Of a stretch of 64,000 bases of DNA, positions 48,349 through 57,594 are shown one piece after another (the first letter of the stretch is position 1; every line of letters starts with the position of its first letter). The position numbers and the translations under genes are program-made. The stretch covers positions 186,001 through 250,000 of the forward strand of contig NZ_CP035730.1 of assembly GCF_012222305.1 (NCBI RefSeq), read 5' to 3'. The notes under the pieces were generated by a model. It did no database searches. It saw nothing but the letters and a program-made list of their open reading frames with translations, and was not told the origin of the DNA. The stretch is from Sulfolobus sp. S-194. GTDB lineage: Archaea; Thermoproteota; Thermoprotei_A; Sulfolobales; Sulfolobaceae.

Positions 48349-50604
48349 ATGAATGAGGCGTGGAAAACAGCATTTTCAACGTCATTACTACTCCTCTTTT
48401 ACTTCATCTACCTAGTGAACTTCGGGGGACTCCAGCTGACCTACGTAAGTCTGACGAACCTCACAGCATCGGGCTGGCTGGCCCTATTCTCCCTATCCCT
48501 AGCTCTCGTTGCACTTTATCTCCCGAAGAAGACGAATTCCTTCTTGGCAATGCTAATCCCTCTTTTCGGCTCTGGTGTCATCGATTTTTACTTATCGTTA
48601 AGCGTTCCAATCGGGTTCTTCCTTTTGCTCTACGCTGTAGTCCCCTTCATAGCAACAGGGGTTAGTGAGTTAGTAGGTGTCGGAGTATTCGTATCCTTTA
48701 TCTACGCCCTTGCGTCAGCTAACCACCCAGAGTTCTGGATACCATTCCTCCTCTTATTACCTCTTGCAGTAGTGTACTGGTCGGCAAAGGGTGAACTAAT
48801 GCGTCAAAAAGACATAGACCTGGTTGACTTTTCGGCCCTCACTGCCCTCCTCTTGGTTCCGTTCCCCCTTGTTGCCTTGAACACAGGTTCATTAATCGGT
48901 ATTTTGATGTATTTTTCGGCTATGGTCATATTATCTGTAGGGATAGTGATGAAATTTAGGATGAAGGACTCGGCTTGGCCATTTATAACTTCCGGGCTCA
49001 TAACCTATTTCGCCCCTATACTCCTTTACTTCCAGCTCAAGGACTCCGTAAATTATGGATCCTCTTTCCTTAATGCGTACTACCTTTTCTTTTACGGCTC
49101 CCTCGCGCTGATCTTCTATCTCCCATTCCTTTTCAAGGAAGAAGATTCAATAGTTGTAGTCTTAGCTACCCCGATACTTTTAGGCATAACCGCAGGCTTT
49201 CTGGTTTATTCAAAAACGACTGCCTACTTTGCAGCTATCGACCCTTGGCTCGTAGTTGCAATAGCACTCCCCAAGAGCCCGGCTATTGAAGATTTCTTCA
49301 CTTCTTGGGGATATATCCCGCAGTACTCAGTCCGATCGCATCACTCCCCTCCCCAGCAAGTACAAGTTCAACAACCCTCTTTACAAGTCAGGTTCATACT
49401 CAGGGGATTACCGCCGATGGCTAGAGCAGTAATAGAAGTGGGTAACACCACGTGCCACGGAGACTCATTAATAGACTGCAACGACTACGGGAATTGGAGG
49501 GCCTTCCCGGTAAAAGTCGGACAGAACGTTTACTATCCCAACCCAGGCTCGGGGTACGCTAACCCACGGGACATAATAACGATAAACTACGTCTTAGCTA
49601 CTCAATCACAGCAGGCCCAACCATCTACTCAGTCCTCTCAGACCTCCATTTATGTCCCCTCAAGAGCCTTGGGCAAAGTCAGCATTACCAGCTTGGATCC
49701 GAACGCTCTTCTCAATAGGAGGCTGGGGGTGTATAAAGTTAAGTCCATAATAGGTAGCGGAGGATTTGGTTATGTTTACTTAGGAGAGATGGGAGGTGAC
49801 TACTATGCAATAAAAGTACTTAAAGTAGACAAGGGTGACCCTATGGCATACTTCCGAGAGCTCTTTCATGAGGCTAATAACCTTGTAGACTTATCTAACC
49901 ACCCGAATATAGTTAAGGTCTATGCAGTTAACGTTGATTTGAACGTAATAAAAAGGGCATTAAGTAGGGATTTCATGCCTTACTACGCTGATCCTCCCAG
50001 GATAGTCATGGAGTATATGGAGGGTGGGAGTCTTAACGAGTATTTAAACGATGACAGGTTCTTCTACTCCTTGAACTGGGAAGCAAGTGTCAAGAAGGCA
50101 GTGAGGCAAGTGGCAGAAGCACTAGCCCACATCCACGGTAGGGGATACGTGCATTCGGACGTAAAACCCCAGAATATATTCTTGGCTAAGAAACCGAAGG
50201 ATCCGTCAGAGTTGCTTACCGTTGACTTCAAGCTAGGGGACCTAGGTAGTGCAACTAGGTCTGGGAAGGACGTAAGCCAAGTGACTATAGAGTATTATCC
50301 CCCAGAGGTCTTCACAAGTAAAGCATCTCCCTCAATGGATATCTTTGCATTAGGCATGACATTGTACGTATTGTTAACCAGGAGGATTGATAGGCCTGAT
50401 TTGCAGGTGATTAATGAAGCCTTTGATTGTTATATAAATAACGACATGAACTGTGTGAGTAACAAAGTTAAGGAAGCAAGACGTTTACTTGTCTCTTGGG
50501 ATCCACAAGTCTCAGAGCCCTATAAGAGCCTTATAAAGGCAATAGTCGACCCGGATCCTATGAAGAGGCCGACAGCACTGGAGGTCGCTGACAAGCTGAG
50601 ATAA
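48349..50604 (+). CDS. Membrane-anchored eukaryotic-type Ser/Thr protein kinase
   Basis: The protein has 751 residues. The first 300 or so contain about ten hydrophobic helices. A cytoplasmic or external beta-rich segment (residues about 345-430) and a Gln/Ser linker follow. The kinase domain begins at about 462: glycine loop GSGGFGYVYLG (470-480), Lys in YYAIKVLK, catalytic loop HSDVKPQN near 602, metal site GDLGSA near 631 (DLG, not DFG), and YPPEVF as the APE-like motif. All catalytic residues are present, so it should be active. A TATA-like TTATAGTT near 48318-48325 fits a leaderless start. It could sense a membrane signal; the target proteins are unknown. Codon usage is more GC-rich than in neighbouring genes. 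Confidence 0.88.
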   Translation: MNEAWKTAFSTSLLLLFYFIYLVNFGGLQLTYVSLTNLTASGWLALFSLSLALVALYLPKKTNSFLAMLIPLFGSGVIDFYLSLSVPIGFFLLLYAVVPFIATGVSELVGVGVFVSFIYALASANHPEFWIPFLLLLPLAVVYWSAKGELMRQKDIDLVDFSALTALLLVPFPLVALNTGSLIGILMYFSAMVILSVGIVMKFRMKDSAWPFITSGLITYFAPILLYFQLKDSVNYGSSFLNAYYLFFYGSLALIFYLPFLFKEEDSIVVVLATPILLGITAGFLVYSKTTAYFAAIDPWLVVAIALPKSPAIEDFFTSWGYIPQYSVRSHHSPPQQVQVQQPSLQVRFILRGLPPMARAVIEVGNTTCHGDSLIDCNDYGNWRAFPVKVGQNVYYPNPGSGYANPRDIITINYVLATQSQQAQPSTQSSQTSIYVPSRALGKVSITSLDPNALLNRRLGVYKVKSIIGSGGFGYVYLGEMGGDYYAIKVLKVDKGDPMAYFRELFHEANNLVDLSNHPNIVKVYAVNVDLNVIKRALSRDFMPYYADPPRIVMEYMEGGSLNEYLNDDRFFYSLNWEASVKKAVRQVAEALAHIHGRGYVHSDVKPQNIFLAKKPKDPSELLTVDFKLGDLGSATRSGKDVSQVTIEYYPPEVFTSKASPSMDIFALGMTLYVLLTRRIDRPDLQVINEAFDCYINNDMNCVSNKVKEARRLLVSWDPQVSEPYKSLIKAIVDPDPMKRPTALEVADKLR

Positions 50605-51014
50605 CATAGTGTGTCAGTCTCAAGTAGCCTTAGATACAGCAGTGTTTAAGGTATTTTTTCGTGAAGGACTTCCCATAAGTACGTATAGTAGTTTAAGTAA
50701 TCCTAGATCATAAAAAGTCATAACATTTTCTCATGAACTAATAAATATTTTTAATTTGCTTCCTTACTTTTATCCCTTAATGAAAAGAAAACTTCAGCAA
50801 GTGAGAGGATCTTTCTTTCATGTTTTTAACGTAAAAATGTAACGATTTTCCTAAAGTGCTATAAGTATAGCATTTATTGGAAAAATCGTGGCAATATAAG
50901 TGAGAGAGTGTAATGCGTAATAAATATAATTTGCTTTATAACAAAATTTTTATAAAGAATTAATGACAGAATTCCTTCAGACAATTTAGCTCAGGTTAAA
51001 AAGTCCCCCCGTAC
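50605..51014. other. Intergenic region between convergent genes
   Basis: About 410 bp, no gene. Bases 50870-50887 hold a variant (TTATTGGAAAAATC) of the motif also seen at 2280, 44278 and 47335, suggesting a transposon scar. Confidence 0.4.
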
Positions 51015-52754
51015 TCAGCGCAAACATTCCTCTATGAACGACACAACATACGACTCCTCTCTCGCTTTAGATTCTGGATCAGCTATTGAATGACCGGTAT
51101 CGTTTACAAACAGCATTACATCATTTCCTAAACTCTTAGACTTAGCAACATATTTTAACGCATGTGCTGGATGAACTCTATCATCATTAATACCCGTGTA
51201 AACGAAGGTCTTAGGTAAACCCTTCTTCAAGTTATGGTGAGGACTATAAGATAGCAAATACTCTCTATATTTAGGATCATTAGGATCTCCATACTCCTCA
51301 ACCCAGTATTTTCCAACATAAAGCTTATCATACTTTAACATATCAAGTACAGGATGACCTATTACTGCACAATCAATCAATTCAGGGTGCTCATTCATTG
51401 TAGCACCTACCAATAACCCTCCGTTACTCCCTCCCATTGCTACCGTTTTACCGCTCATGTACTTTACAAGCTTTAAAAATTCCGCAAAGTCCTTAAACAC
51501 ATTCCTCTTATTTAACAGCATCCCGGCTTTATGCCACTCCTCTCCGTTCTCATAACCCCCTCTTAAGTTAGTTATCATTATTGAATACCCCTCGTCCAGT
51601 AATACCCTCATTACGGGTATAAGAGAGGGAAGTAAGGGAATTCTGAAACCACCATAACCGTAAACTATTACTCCTTTAGGATTATTGGCTTTAGAGACTA
51701 AAAACCCGTGGAGCAATACATCCCCCTTGATATATACGTCCTTTACTGTCACATCATAATTTCCGTACTGCATTAGCACTTCCCCTCTCCCTTCATCACT
51801 TTTCTTTACCACTTTGAATTTGTAATTAAATGAGGTCTCAACAAGAAATAAAGTGTGACCTTTACTATCCATAAACATTACATTATCGTGTACTTCTTCC
51901 CCTATTTTCTTCCCTTCATTATCGAAGAATATTACGGGAGTCCTATACTCTTTTATGACTTCAACCGCAATTTTATCCCCTATATTAGAAACACCTAGAA
52001 CTGGGTAATCAACTTCCACAATTTTTCTGTTACCGATGTAGACTGCACTATTCTTCTGATAAATCACCTCACCTTGCTGAAAATCTATAACATCTATCAC
52101 TTCACCTTCATTTACTTTCCTTAGGGAATCAAATCCCTCTCCTACATAAAGTTCACTATACCTCCAACCCTTCTGCCTGACCAAAGTGAGGAAATCATCA
52201 AACACTTTTATCGATACAAACTCACCAGGTTTCATGTCTTTGCCGTAAACTATTTCGTCTTTGCAAAACACTCTGTCTACCGGAAATTCACCACCATCTG
52301 GAGGTGGTGAATACCTAAAACTCTTAACGTAACACAACTCACCTTTAAAGTAGAATGGTGATTCTATCATCTCACCTAATTCTCTGATTTTCCCTTCCGG
52401 AGAAATTAGCAATGTGATAATCTTGTCACTCCCTTTTCTTTCTATACTAACACCTATTTCCTTTGAGTTATAGACTTTCCAGATTTCCGAGGCTACGTAA
52501 CCTTCAGGTGGAGTGTAGATGGTCTTATTACCTAAAACTAACTGGCTTTTTTCACCGTAAAGTAAAATTGCGGGGTTTTCTTCATCATAAGCGAACATAC
52601 TTAAAACGTAAGGCTCCTTATCCATTTCTAGGAGAAGGGGATAAAGTTCCTTCGCCCTCTTTCCCAGTTTATTTTCAGTCTCTTTATTTTCCTTCTCTAT
52701 AAAGGATACAGTTCTGCGGTCTGATAAGTTTTCTAAATACTCATATTCGTCCAT
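51015..52754 (-). CDS. Prolyl oligopeptidase family serine peptidase (S9)
   Basis: The protein has 579 residues. The N-terminal part is a beta-propeller-like region. The C-terminal alpha/beta hydrolase domain carries the triad: Ser near 440 in GGSNGG, Asp near 521 in GINDDRVHPAHA, and His near 556 in NDTGHSIAD. GYGGFRIPLLPS and NLRGGYENGEEWH are typical of prolyl oligopeptidases. It lacks a signal peptide, so it probably trims peptides in the cytoplasm. It is slightly shorter than most relatives, mainly in the propeller. It is monocistronic, with a TATA-like site upstream near 52776. Confidence 0.9.
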   Translation of the reverse strand: MDEYEYLENLSDRRTVSFIEKENKETENKLGKRAKELYPLLLEMDKEPYVLSMFAYDEENPAILLYGEKSQLVLGNKTIYTPPEGYVASEIWKVYNSKEIGVSIERKGSDKIITLLISPEGKIRELGEMIESPFYFKGELCYVKSFRYSPPPDGGEFPVDRVFCKDEIVYGKDMKPGEFVSIKVFDDFLTLVRQKGWRYSELYVGEGFDSLRKVNEGEVIDVIDFQQGEVIYQKNSAVYIGNRKIVEVDYPVLGVSNIGDKIAVEVIKEYRTPVIFFDNEGKKIGEEVHDNVMFMDSKGHTLFLVETSFNYKFKVVKKSDEGRGEVLMQYGNYDVTVKDVYIKGDVLLHGFLVSKANNPKGVIVYGYGGFRIPLLPSLIPVMRVLLDEGYSIMITNLRGGYENGEEWHKAGMLLNKRNVFKDFAEFLKLVKYMSGKTVAMGGSNGGLLVGATMNEHPELIDCAVIGHPVLDMLKYDKLYVGKYWVEEYGDPNDPKYREYLLSYSPHHNLKKGLPKTFVYTGINDDRVHPAHALKYVAKSKSLGNDVMLFVNDTGHSIADPESKAREESYVVSFIEECLR

Positions 52755-53078
52755 AATTAATGAGTTGGAAGAAGGTTAATAAACATTTCATCGCTTCTCG
52801 CTAAAGACATGAATAGTTACAGGAATTAAGAAAGCTTAGTCATCTTATCCAATTATCAAGCAATATACGCATTAAATGTGGGAGATCTTTTATGCCCGGG
52901 CCATAAACTGCTTCAATATTTCAAACTAGTTAAGCGTCAATATGATATTCTCTCTAGAATACTATTTAATTAGTAATAGTTTTTAATCATCTTCAAGCTC
53001 ATTTAGAGGTGTTTTCTGGTTGAGATGACGTGAGGGTAAATAACCTTTGATTCTTATGTAATCATACAAGGAGTAAAG

Positions 53079-53213
53079 ATGTCAGAAATAAACGGGTACT
53101 TAGAATACGGGATGAAAGGAATACCCATGTTCATATCAAATAAAATATTTAATGAAATTAATGCTAAAGGAAACAGGAACAAGTTTGCGGCATCACTTTT
53201 GCTTTTCCTATGA
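53079..53213 (+). CDS. Possible small protein of 44 residues
   Basis: An ATG is preceded by AAGGAG 6 bp upstream and opens MSEINGYLEYGMKGIPMFIS, ending AASLLLFL. A palindrome (GATTTTTTAAGTTAAAAAAT, 53218-53237) follows within 5 bp of the stop and could end transcription. The ribosome site and hairpin argue for expression, the short length against. It may also be the 5' stump of a larger lost gene. Not recognised. Confidence 0.3.
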   Translation: MSEINGYLEYGMKGIPMFISNKIFNEINAKGNRNKFAASLLLFL

Positions 53214-53633
53214 TTTCGATTTTTTAAGTTAAAAAATCTAAAAACTTAACTATCACGTTCACTAGTGCTTTGCAGTTGTTTAAGTTTTTATCAAAGCTAA
53301 CACTGAATTTTACTTTAACCTGACAAAAATTGGCGAAGGCATAATGTGAGGGAAAAATTGAGGATTTAACAAACTCCTTCAAAACAAGAGGTTAAAAAAG
53401 AAGAAACATACAATATAAAAATACAAAAATTTTGAATCATAAAGGAATTGGAAGTTTACTTCCGTAATACCTTTTAGGTTAAATGATATAGTCAAAGCGT
53501 CATCATCGAGTAATCTAGGGCAATCCACAGCTTTTTACGATTTCTATTGTCTTAGTAGTGGGAAATTTTAATTATAAAATATGCACAATGAAAACCAAAC
53601 GAGTCCCTTATTTTAACAGAAAACCCTTTTACC

Positions 53634-53760
53634 ATAGTGTCGTCATTAACCTATTTATATTTCTATATTAAAACAATGTATACAATAGCTTTATCTTAGC
53701 GTAATCTCTTTATAGAGATTAGCTTAGTTATTTAATTAATATACAAATGACGACACTATC
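53634..53760 (-). mobile_element. MITE copy B
   Basis: The ends are ATAGTGTCGTCATTA and, inverted, GATAGTGTCGTCATT. It is 127 bp and ends 12 bp before the csx1 stop codon. The interior includes CTCTTTATAGAGA, a small hairpin. Internal order shows it is inverted relative to copies A and D. Confidence 0.8.
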
Positions 53761-53772
53761 CCCTTTTACTGC

Positions 53773-55158
53773 CTATTTAAGTATTTGTTTTATTACCTCA
53801 TTCTTAGTATTCTGATAATCTCTTTTTAAGTTACTCACTACATAATTCTCTATTACTGATAATGCAATCCCACTTCTTAACTCTATCCTACTCTCCTTCA
53901 CTTCTGCCCTTAAGTCCTTAGAAAGACTCCCGTGCATTAACACATTTCTATACTGAAGCATACTATTGTTCATAAGGTACTCACGGACAATTTTATCACA
54001 TGCACTATAATTTTCATCATCATCACTATATACACCGCCTCCTCTAGAATTAAGACAGAAAGCCACTGGTAGTTCTCTAGCTAATGAGATCGCTTTGTCA
54101 TAATAACCTACTTTTATATATAAATCTAGAATCTTCTCCAGCACTTCTAAGTCGTTACCGTTATAAATTATGTCCCTAACTTTAATGGTGGAGTAGAAGT
54201 GGGAAAGAACTATTCTATTCTCCTTCTCGAAGTAAGTGTAATTATACCACTCACTGTAAGCCTTAGAAAGTATGTTTACGTCCTTTTCTAATTCATCAAT
54301 GTAACTCTCTAAATCTCTCATACTCTTCACGCTTTCTACGGCAAAACCATTCCTTAAATTCTTCAGCAAGCTAATTACTTTATTTGGATCTTTCGACTTA
54401 ATCTTTCCTATTAATTCTTTCATTTCCTTAAACTCACCTGGGTTTAAGTCCCTAAGGGTTACACTATAATCTCTGAAATATCTCTCGTCTACTTTCTCTA
54501 TAGAGTAAGTTATTGCCAAGGAGTCCTTCATAGATTTGACAACTTCTGTTAAATCAACTATTGTTACCTTTTGTCCAGGTGAGCTAATTACCGGTGCGGC
54601 TACAAACTTAGAGTTGAAAAGAGCTCCTACCGCCATTGTAACAGACACTAATACGTTAGTACCATGGGTTAGATCAACTATTATCTCGTTGCAAGTTTTG
54701 CTCAGCTCATTAAATATTGAATAGATCACGTTGAAGATGAAGACAGGCGATCTTTCCTTGGAGTATGGGCTTCTTTTATATTTCTGGCTCTCACTCAATA
54801 AGTTACCTTCCTTATCGACATAATAAGCTTGTCCGCTACCTACATTTGGTATAATCCTAACGTCAATTTTGTTGATGAAGTCCTCTACATCTTTTTTCAT
54901 AATCTCGTCTCTGAACAGCTGGTTGCTCCTATTTAATATCATATTCTTATATCCCTTTATTAAAATAGGGAGATCTTGGGCCGTAGAATTATCATGAACT
55001 ACTAGACTATCCGGTAAGAGTGCTACTATTTTTTGTGGGTCTAAAAGTTTAGCTAAGGCGTGAGCTGAGAAAAATGTGTTAAATTCCTTACCTTCAAATT
55101 CATAATTAGTAGTGTAATATGACGTTACATCTCCTGCTATATAAACTAAACATTTCAT
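53773..55158 (-). CDS. csx1: Csx1, CARF-HEPN ribonuclease activated by cyclic oligoadenylate
   Basis: The protein has 461 residues. The N-terminus (MKCLVYIAGDVTSYYTTNYE) and DLTHGTNVL near residue 160 are CARF-domain signatures that bind cyclic oligoadenylate. The C-terminal HEPN site is R402-x4-H407 in QYRNVLMHGS. In type III immunity, Cas10 makes the signal and Csx1 then degrades RNA without specificity. The likely source here is Cmr2 at 25782. It resembles the Saccharolobus Csx1 proteins. TATA-like ATATTTTATATATTTTT (55178-55193, other strand) lies 27 bp from the ATG, so a leaderless start at 55158 is well supported. No ring nuclease is recognised in the window. Confidence 0.88.
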   Translation of the reverse strand: MKCLVYIAGDVTSYYTTNYEFEGKEFNTFFSAHALAKLLDPQKIVALLPDSLVVHDNSTAQDLPILIKGYKNMILNRSNQLFRDEIMKKDVEDFINKIDVRIIPNVGSGQAYYVDKEGNLLSESQKYKRSPYSKERSPVFIFNVIYSIFNELSKTCNEIIVDLTHGTNVLVSVTMAVGALFNSKFVAAPVISSPGQKVTIVDLTEVVKSMKDSLAITYSIEKVDERYFRDYSVTLRDLNPGEFKEMKELIGKIKSKDPNKVISLLKNLRNGFAVESVKSMRDLESYIDELEKDVNILSKAYSEWYNYTYFEKENRIVLSHFYSTIKVRDIIYNGNDLEVLEKILDLYIKVGYYDKAISLARELPVAFCLNSRGGGVYSDDDENYSACDKIVREYLMNNSMLQYRNVLMHGSLSKDLRAEVKESRIELRSGIALSVIENYVVSNLKRDYQNTKNEVIKQILK

Positions 55159-55177
55159 AACAAAATAATATGACGAA

Positions 55178-55193
55178 TATTTTATATATTTTT
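55178..55193 (-). promoter_or_regulatory. TATA box of csx1
   Basis: An A/T block reading AAAATATATAAAATAT on the minus strand, centred 27 bp from the ATG. Confidence 0.55.
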
Positions 55194-55373
55194 CGAGTAT
55201 GTACTATATTGCTAATGTAATATTTATCATATTAATTAAAGAAAATGCTTTCAATTTAACGTAAAATTTTATGAAAAATCATGTTAATAAATAATTTTTG
55301 TTAAAAAAGATACTAACAAGATGAGACTATCTAGTTTTTTAACTAAATTTGAAATGAAATATTTGACACACTA

Positions 55374-55500
55374 GATAGTATCGCCATTAAACTATGTATA
55401 TTTCTATATTAAAATTGTATACAATAACTATATCTTAGTATCGTCTCTTGATAAAGATTAGCATCAATCAATGAAATTATATGCAAATGATGATACTATC
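55374..55500 (-). mobile_element. MITE copy C
   Basis: GATAGTATCGCCATTA at the left end matches, inverted, TTGCAAATGATGATACTATC-type sequence ending at 55500 (termini GATAGTATC-ATCATT). It is 127 bp with the same internal words as copy B (TATATTTCTATATTAAAA, GTATACAATA) and the same orientation. Confidence 0.75.
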
Positions 55501-55652
55501 AACGCACTCAAAATGCTAATAGAAATCCTTAAAAAGTCTCTTGAGGAGAGTACAGAATATTAGAGCGATTGATATAATTTTGCAAATATTTTTCAAATTT
55601 CATGACTTTTTGCTTAATAAAAACTGAAGAAATCCACAAAGCACAAGCTATT

Positions 55653-56768
55653 CTAAAGTTTAAATAGGTTATCAAAGTCGTAGCCGTTAATTTTATAGAC
55701 ATATATGATAGACACATATAAGTACACTATGAGCATTATAGGATCTCCCAATTTTTTACCTATCTTTAGTAACTCATCAACTTTGTTAACTTCTCTGGTA
55801 TGCTGTGTGTTAGGTCTACTGGGCAAAGTTATGTTATACCAGCCCAGGTTTTCAACCTCTTTCTTCACAGAGTCTAGATTAATACCTCCAGCTTCTATGT
55901 CATGATAAAGATCTTTTATATCTTTTATGAACTGCTTTGGCTTATCTACAGAAGCCAGAATAAAGGGGAGATAGTTAACAACCTCTCCTAGAGTCAGCTT
56001 AGAAGTCTTTAATGCCCAATGTGTATATCTCAATGCTATTATTATATAATCTGCATTTAAGAACTCTAAAACGTCACTTATCTCCAGTTGAGTTTTTGAC
56101 TTTAATATAAGTTTGCCTAAAGCTTTCTCTAAAAAGGGTAATACGAATTTTATCCTCTCCTCATTTAACTGAAGGACTCTAATCTCGTAGGGGTCTACTG
56201 AAATATCACCGAATTTTACTCCAAGCCTAGGCTTATTCTTTGTAAAGAAAAGGAAAGGGGCATAATAGCCCAGTTCATCCGAATAGGGTCTTATCGTAAG
56301 GTAGACCTTTATTCCTAAATATTCCGTTTCGAACTCCTTACCTGACACAGAATCAATTTTTTTAAATACACTGAATATATCTGGAGTCTTGAAAGACCAA
56401 ACGACAGGTAAGGGAAAAGTTTCCTCCTCATCAGCTTCTTCGTCTATCTTGATATATTCTTTAATTTTTTTATGAAGATTTAGTTTTCTTACCTCTTCGA
56501 CCAGAGCTTTTAGCCTACCGTTATTAATATAGTCATCAAAGACCATATGCGACAAATAGGAAACATACAACGGTGAGTCTTTAAGCTTGATTTCCTCAAG
56601 CCCTTTCGCAACATCACTATATTTTTCATGAAGGGACTTTAATGGTTCTTTATCAAATGATTGAGTAATTATGTTTACTGCTGTAACCAGATCAGCGTAA
56701 AATTTTTGCTGGTTCTTAACGTTTATTTCCCCATCAATTACAGTAGTGTAAATAACAATACTGCTCAT
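55653..56768 (-). CDS. Unknown helical protein with a C-terminal membrane helix, beside csx1
   Basis: The protein has 371 residues and is not recognised. It is mostly helical and charged, with an acidic patch EEADEEE near residue 125 and a hydrophobic segment at the end (DPIMLIVYLYVSIIYVYKI) that could anchor it in the membrane. No CARF, HEPN, PIN or nuclease motif is evident. I start it at the ATG at 56768 (MSSIVIYTT), because a TATA sequence (TATATACTTAAA on the minus strand, about 56792-56803) lies 25-35 bp before it; an ATG at 56819 lies upstream of that box. It stands upstream of csx1 on the same strand, between MITE copies C and D, so a link with type III immunity is possible but unproven. 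Confidence 0.65.
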   Translation of the reverse strand: MSSIVIYTTVIDGEINVKNQQKFYADLVTAVNIITQSFDKEPLKSLHEKYSDVAKGLEEIKLKDSPLYVSYLSHMVFDDYINNGRLKALVEEVRKLNLHKKIKEYIKIDEEADEEETFPLPVVWSFKTPDIFSVFKKIDSVSGKEFETEYLGIKVYLTIRPYSDELGYYAPFLFFTKNKPRLGVKFGDISVDPYEIRVLQLNEERIKFVLPFLEKALGKLILKSKTQLEISDVLEFLNADYIIIALRYTHWALKTSKLTLGEVVNYLPFILASVDKPKQFIKDIKDLYHDIEAGGINLDSVKKEVENLGWYNITLPSRPNTQHTREVNKVDELLKIGKKLGDPIMLIVYLYVSIIYVYKINGYDFDNLFKL

Positions 56769-56907
56769 GAATATACTCTCTGTAAAGGGGAAATTTAAGT
56801 ATATATGAAAACTTCCCAAGGTTTGTTAAATGAAGTAACACTTCTCAAGTTTAAAGAAATCCTAGCTGTTTTTGTAGTGTCTTTTTCATAGTAAATACAG
56901 AATGTGT

Positions 56908-57022
56908 GATCGTGTCGTCATTTGTATATAATTTCATTAGCGGAGTTAATCTCTAGGAAGAGAAGATACTAAGATATAGTTATTGTATACAATTTTAATT
57001 AAATACCGTTATGACGATACTA
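56908..57022 (+). mobile_element. MITE copy D
   Basis: GATCGTGTCGTCATTTG at the left end; ATGACGATACTAG closes the right. It is about 115 bp, lacking the internal AAATATAGAAATATAAATAG block of the others. It has the same orientation as copy A. Confidence 0.65.
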
Positions 57023-57245
57023 GGAAAATCTAGTTTATGCTAATTTCTGTAGAAAACTTTGTATAAGCAAGGACGAACATATGAGACAAGGTGTAAAACA
57101 AACCGAAAGGGACTTCTCCAGTCAGTTCCCAAATATTTTTCCTTTATGAACTAGAACAACTACTAAGAACCCTACTCAAGGTCAGAGGAAGTTACTTGAC
57201 AAGACTAGGAAATGAGGGAAGGGAAAACCTTGAAGAAATTGGGAT
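57023..57245 (+). mobile_element. Fragment of the decayed element seen at 2406
   Basis: GCTAATTTCTGTAGAAAAC and TTACTTGACAAGACTAGGAA parallel 2472-2660, where the same words occur in the same order. Only the 5' part remains, with no reading frame. Confidence 0.55.
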
Positions 57246-57264
57246 GGCACTTATGAAAATCGTG

Positions 57265-57412
57265 ATAGTTAATAATTATCTTAAAGATATCGTAGATATT
57301 TATACTATCTTCATAGTAAAGAGAGCAGATTTATCAGTACTGGATGAAAATCTTATACTATAAAATCGTATTTATTTAAAAACTATTTCACGTAAAGACT
57401 TTTGCGTAAAGC
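57265..57412 (+). repeat. Dispersed repeat, copy 2
   Basis: Related to 44300-44433 as described there. Here it follows the transposase fragment directly, so it may be part of the same family of elements. Confidence 0.45.
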
Positions 57413-57594
57413 GTTATTCGATTAATAAGATATTATGTTTCTTATTATAAATATTTTTAACTTAACATGAATACGACTTTTTGAGATTAAATACGTCAGA
57501 TTAAATGCGATCTTATTTCTTCTCTAAGCGAGAGTTAAAGGAAGAAAATAAATAGCTTAGATTTACAGCATAGATGTTTCTATGTAATTAAAAA

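Larger units (their letters stand above)
52755..53772. other. Mostly non-coding kilobase with a tiny frame, a hairpin and a MITE
   Basis: It contains a possible 44-residue gene at 53079-53213, an A/T hairpin at 53218-53238 and MITE copy B at 53634-53760. I see nothing else. Confidence 0.4.
55159..55652. other. Gap between csx1 and the upstream unknown gene
   Basis: It holds the csx1 promoter and MITE copy C (55374-55500). No gene is seen in the rest. Confidence 0.45.
56769..57594. other. Non-coding region of transposon scars
   Basis: It contains the promoter of the unknown gene, MITE copy D (56908-57022), a short piece of a transposase relic (57023-57245) and the dispersed repeat (57265-57412). 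No intact gene is seen. Confidence 0.5.

Noticed and set aside
56769-56819. An upstream ATG that adds 17 residues to the unknown protein beside csx1
   Set aside because: The TATA sequence lies inside this stretch, so a transcript would start after it; the ATG at 56768 fits better.
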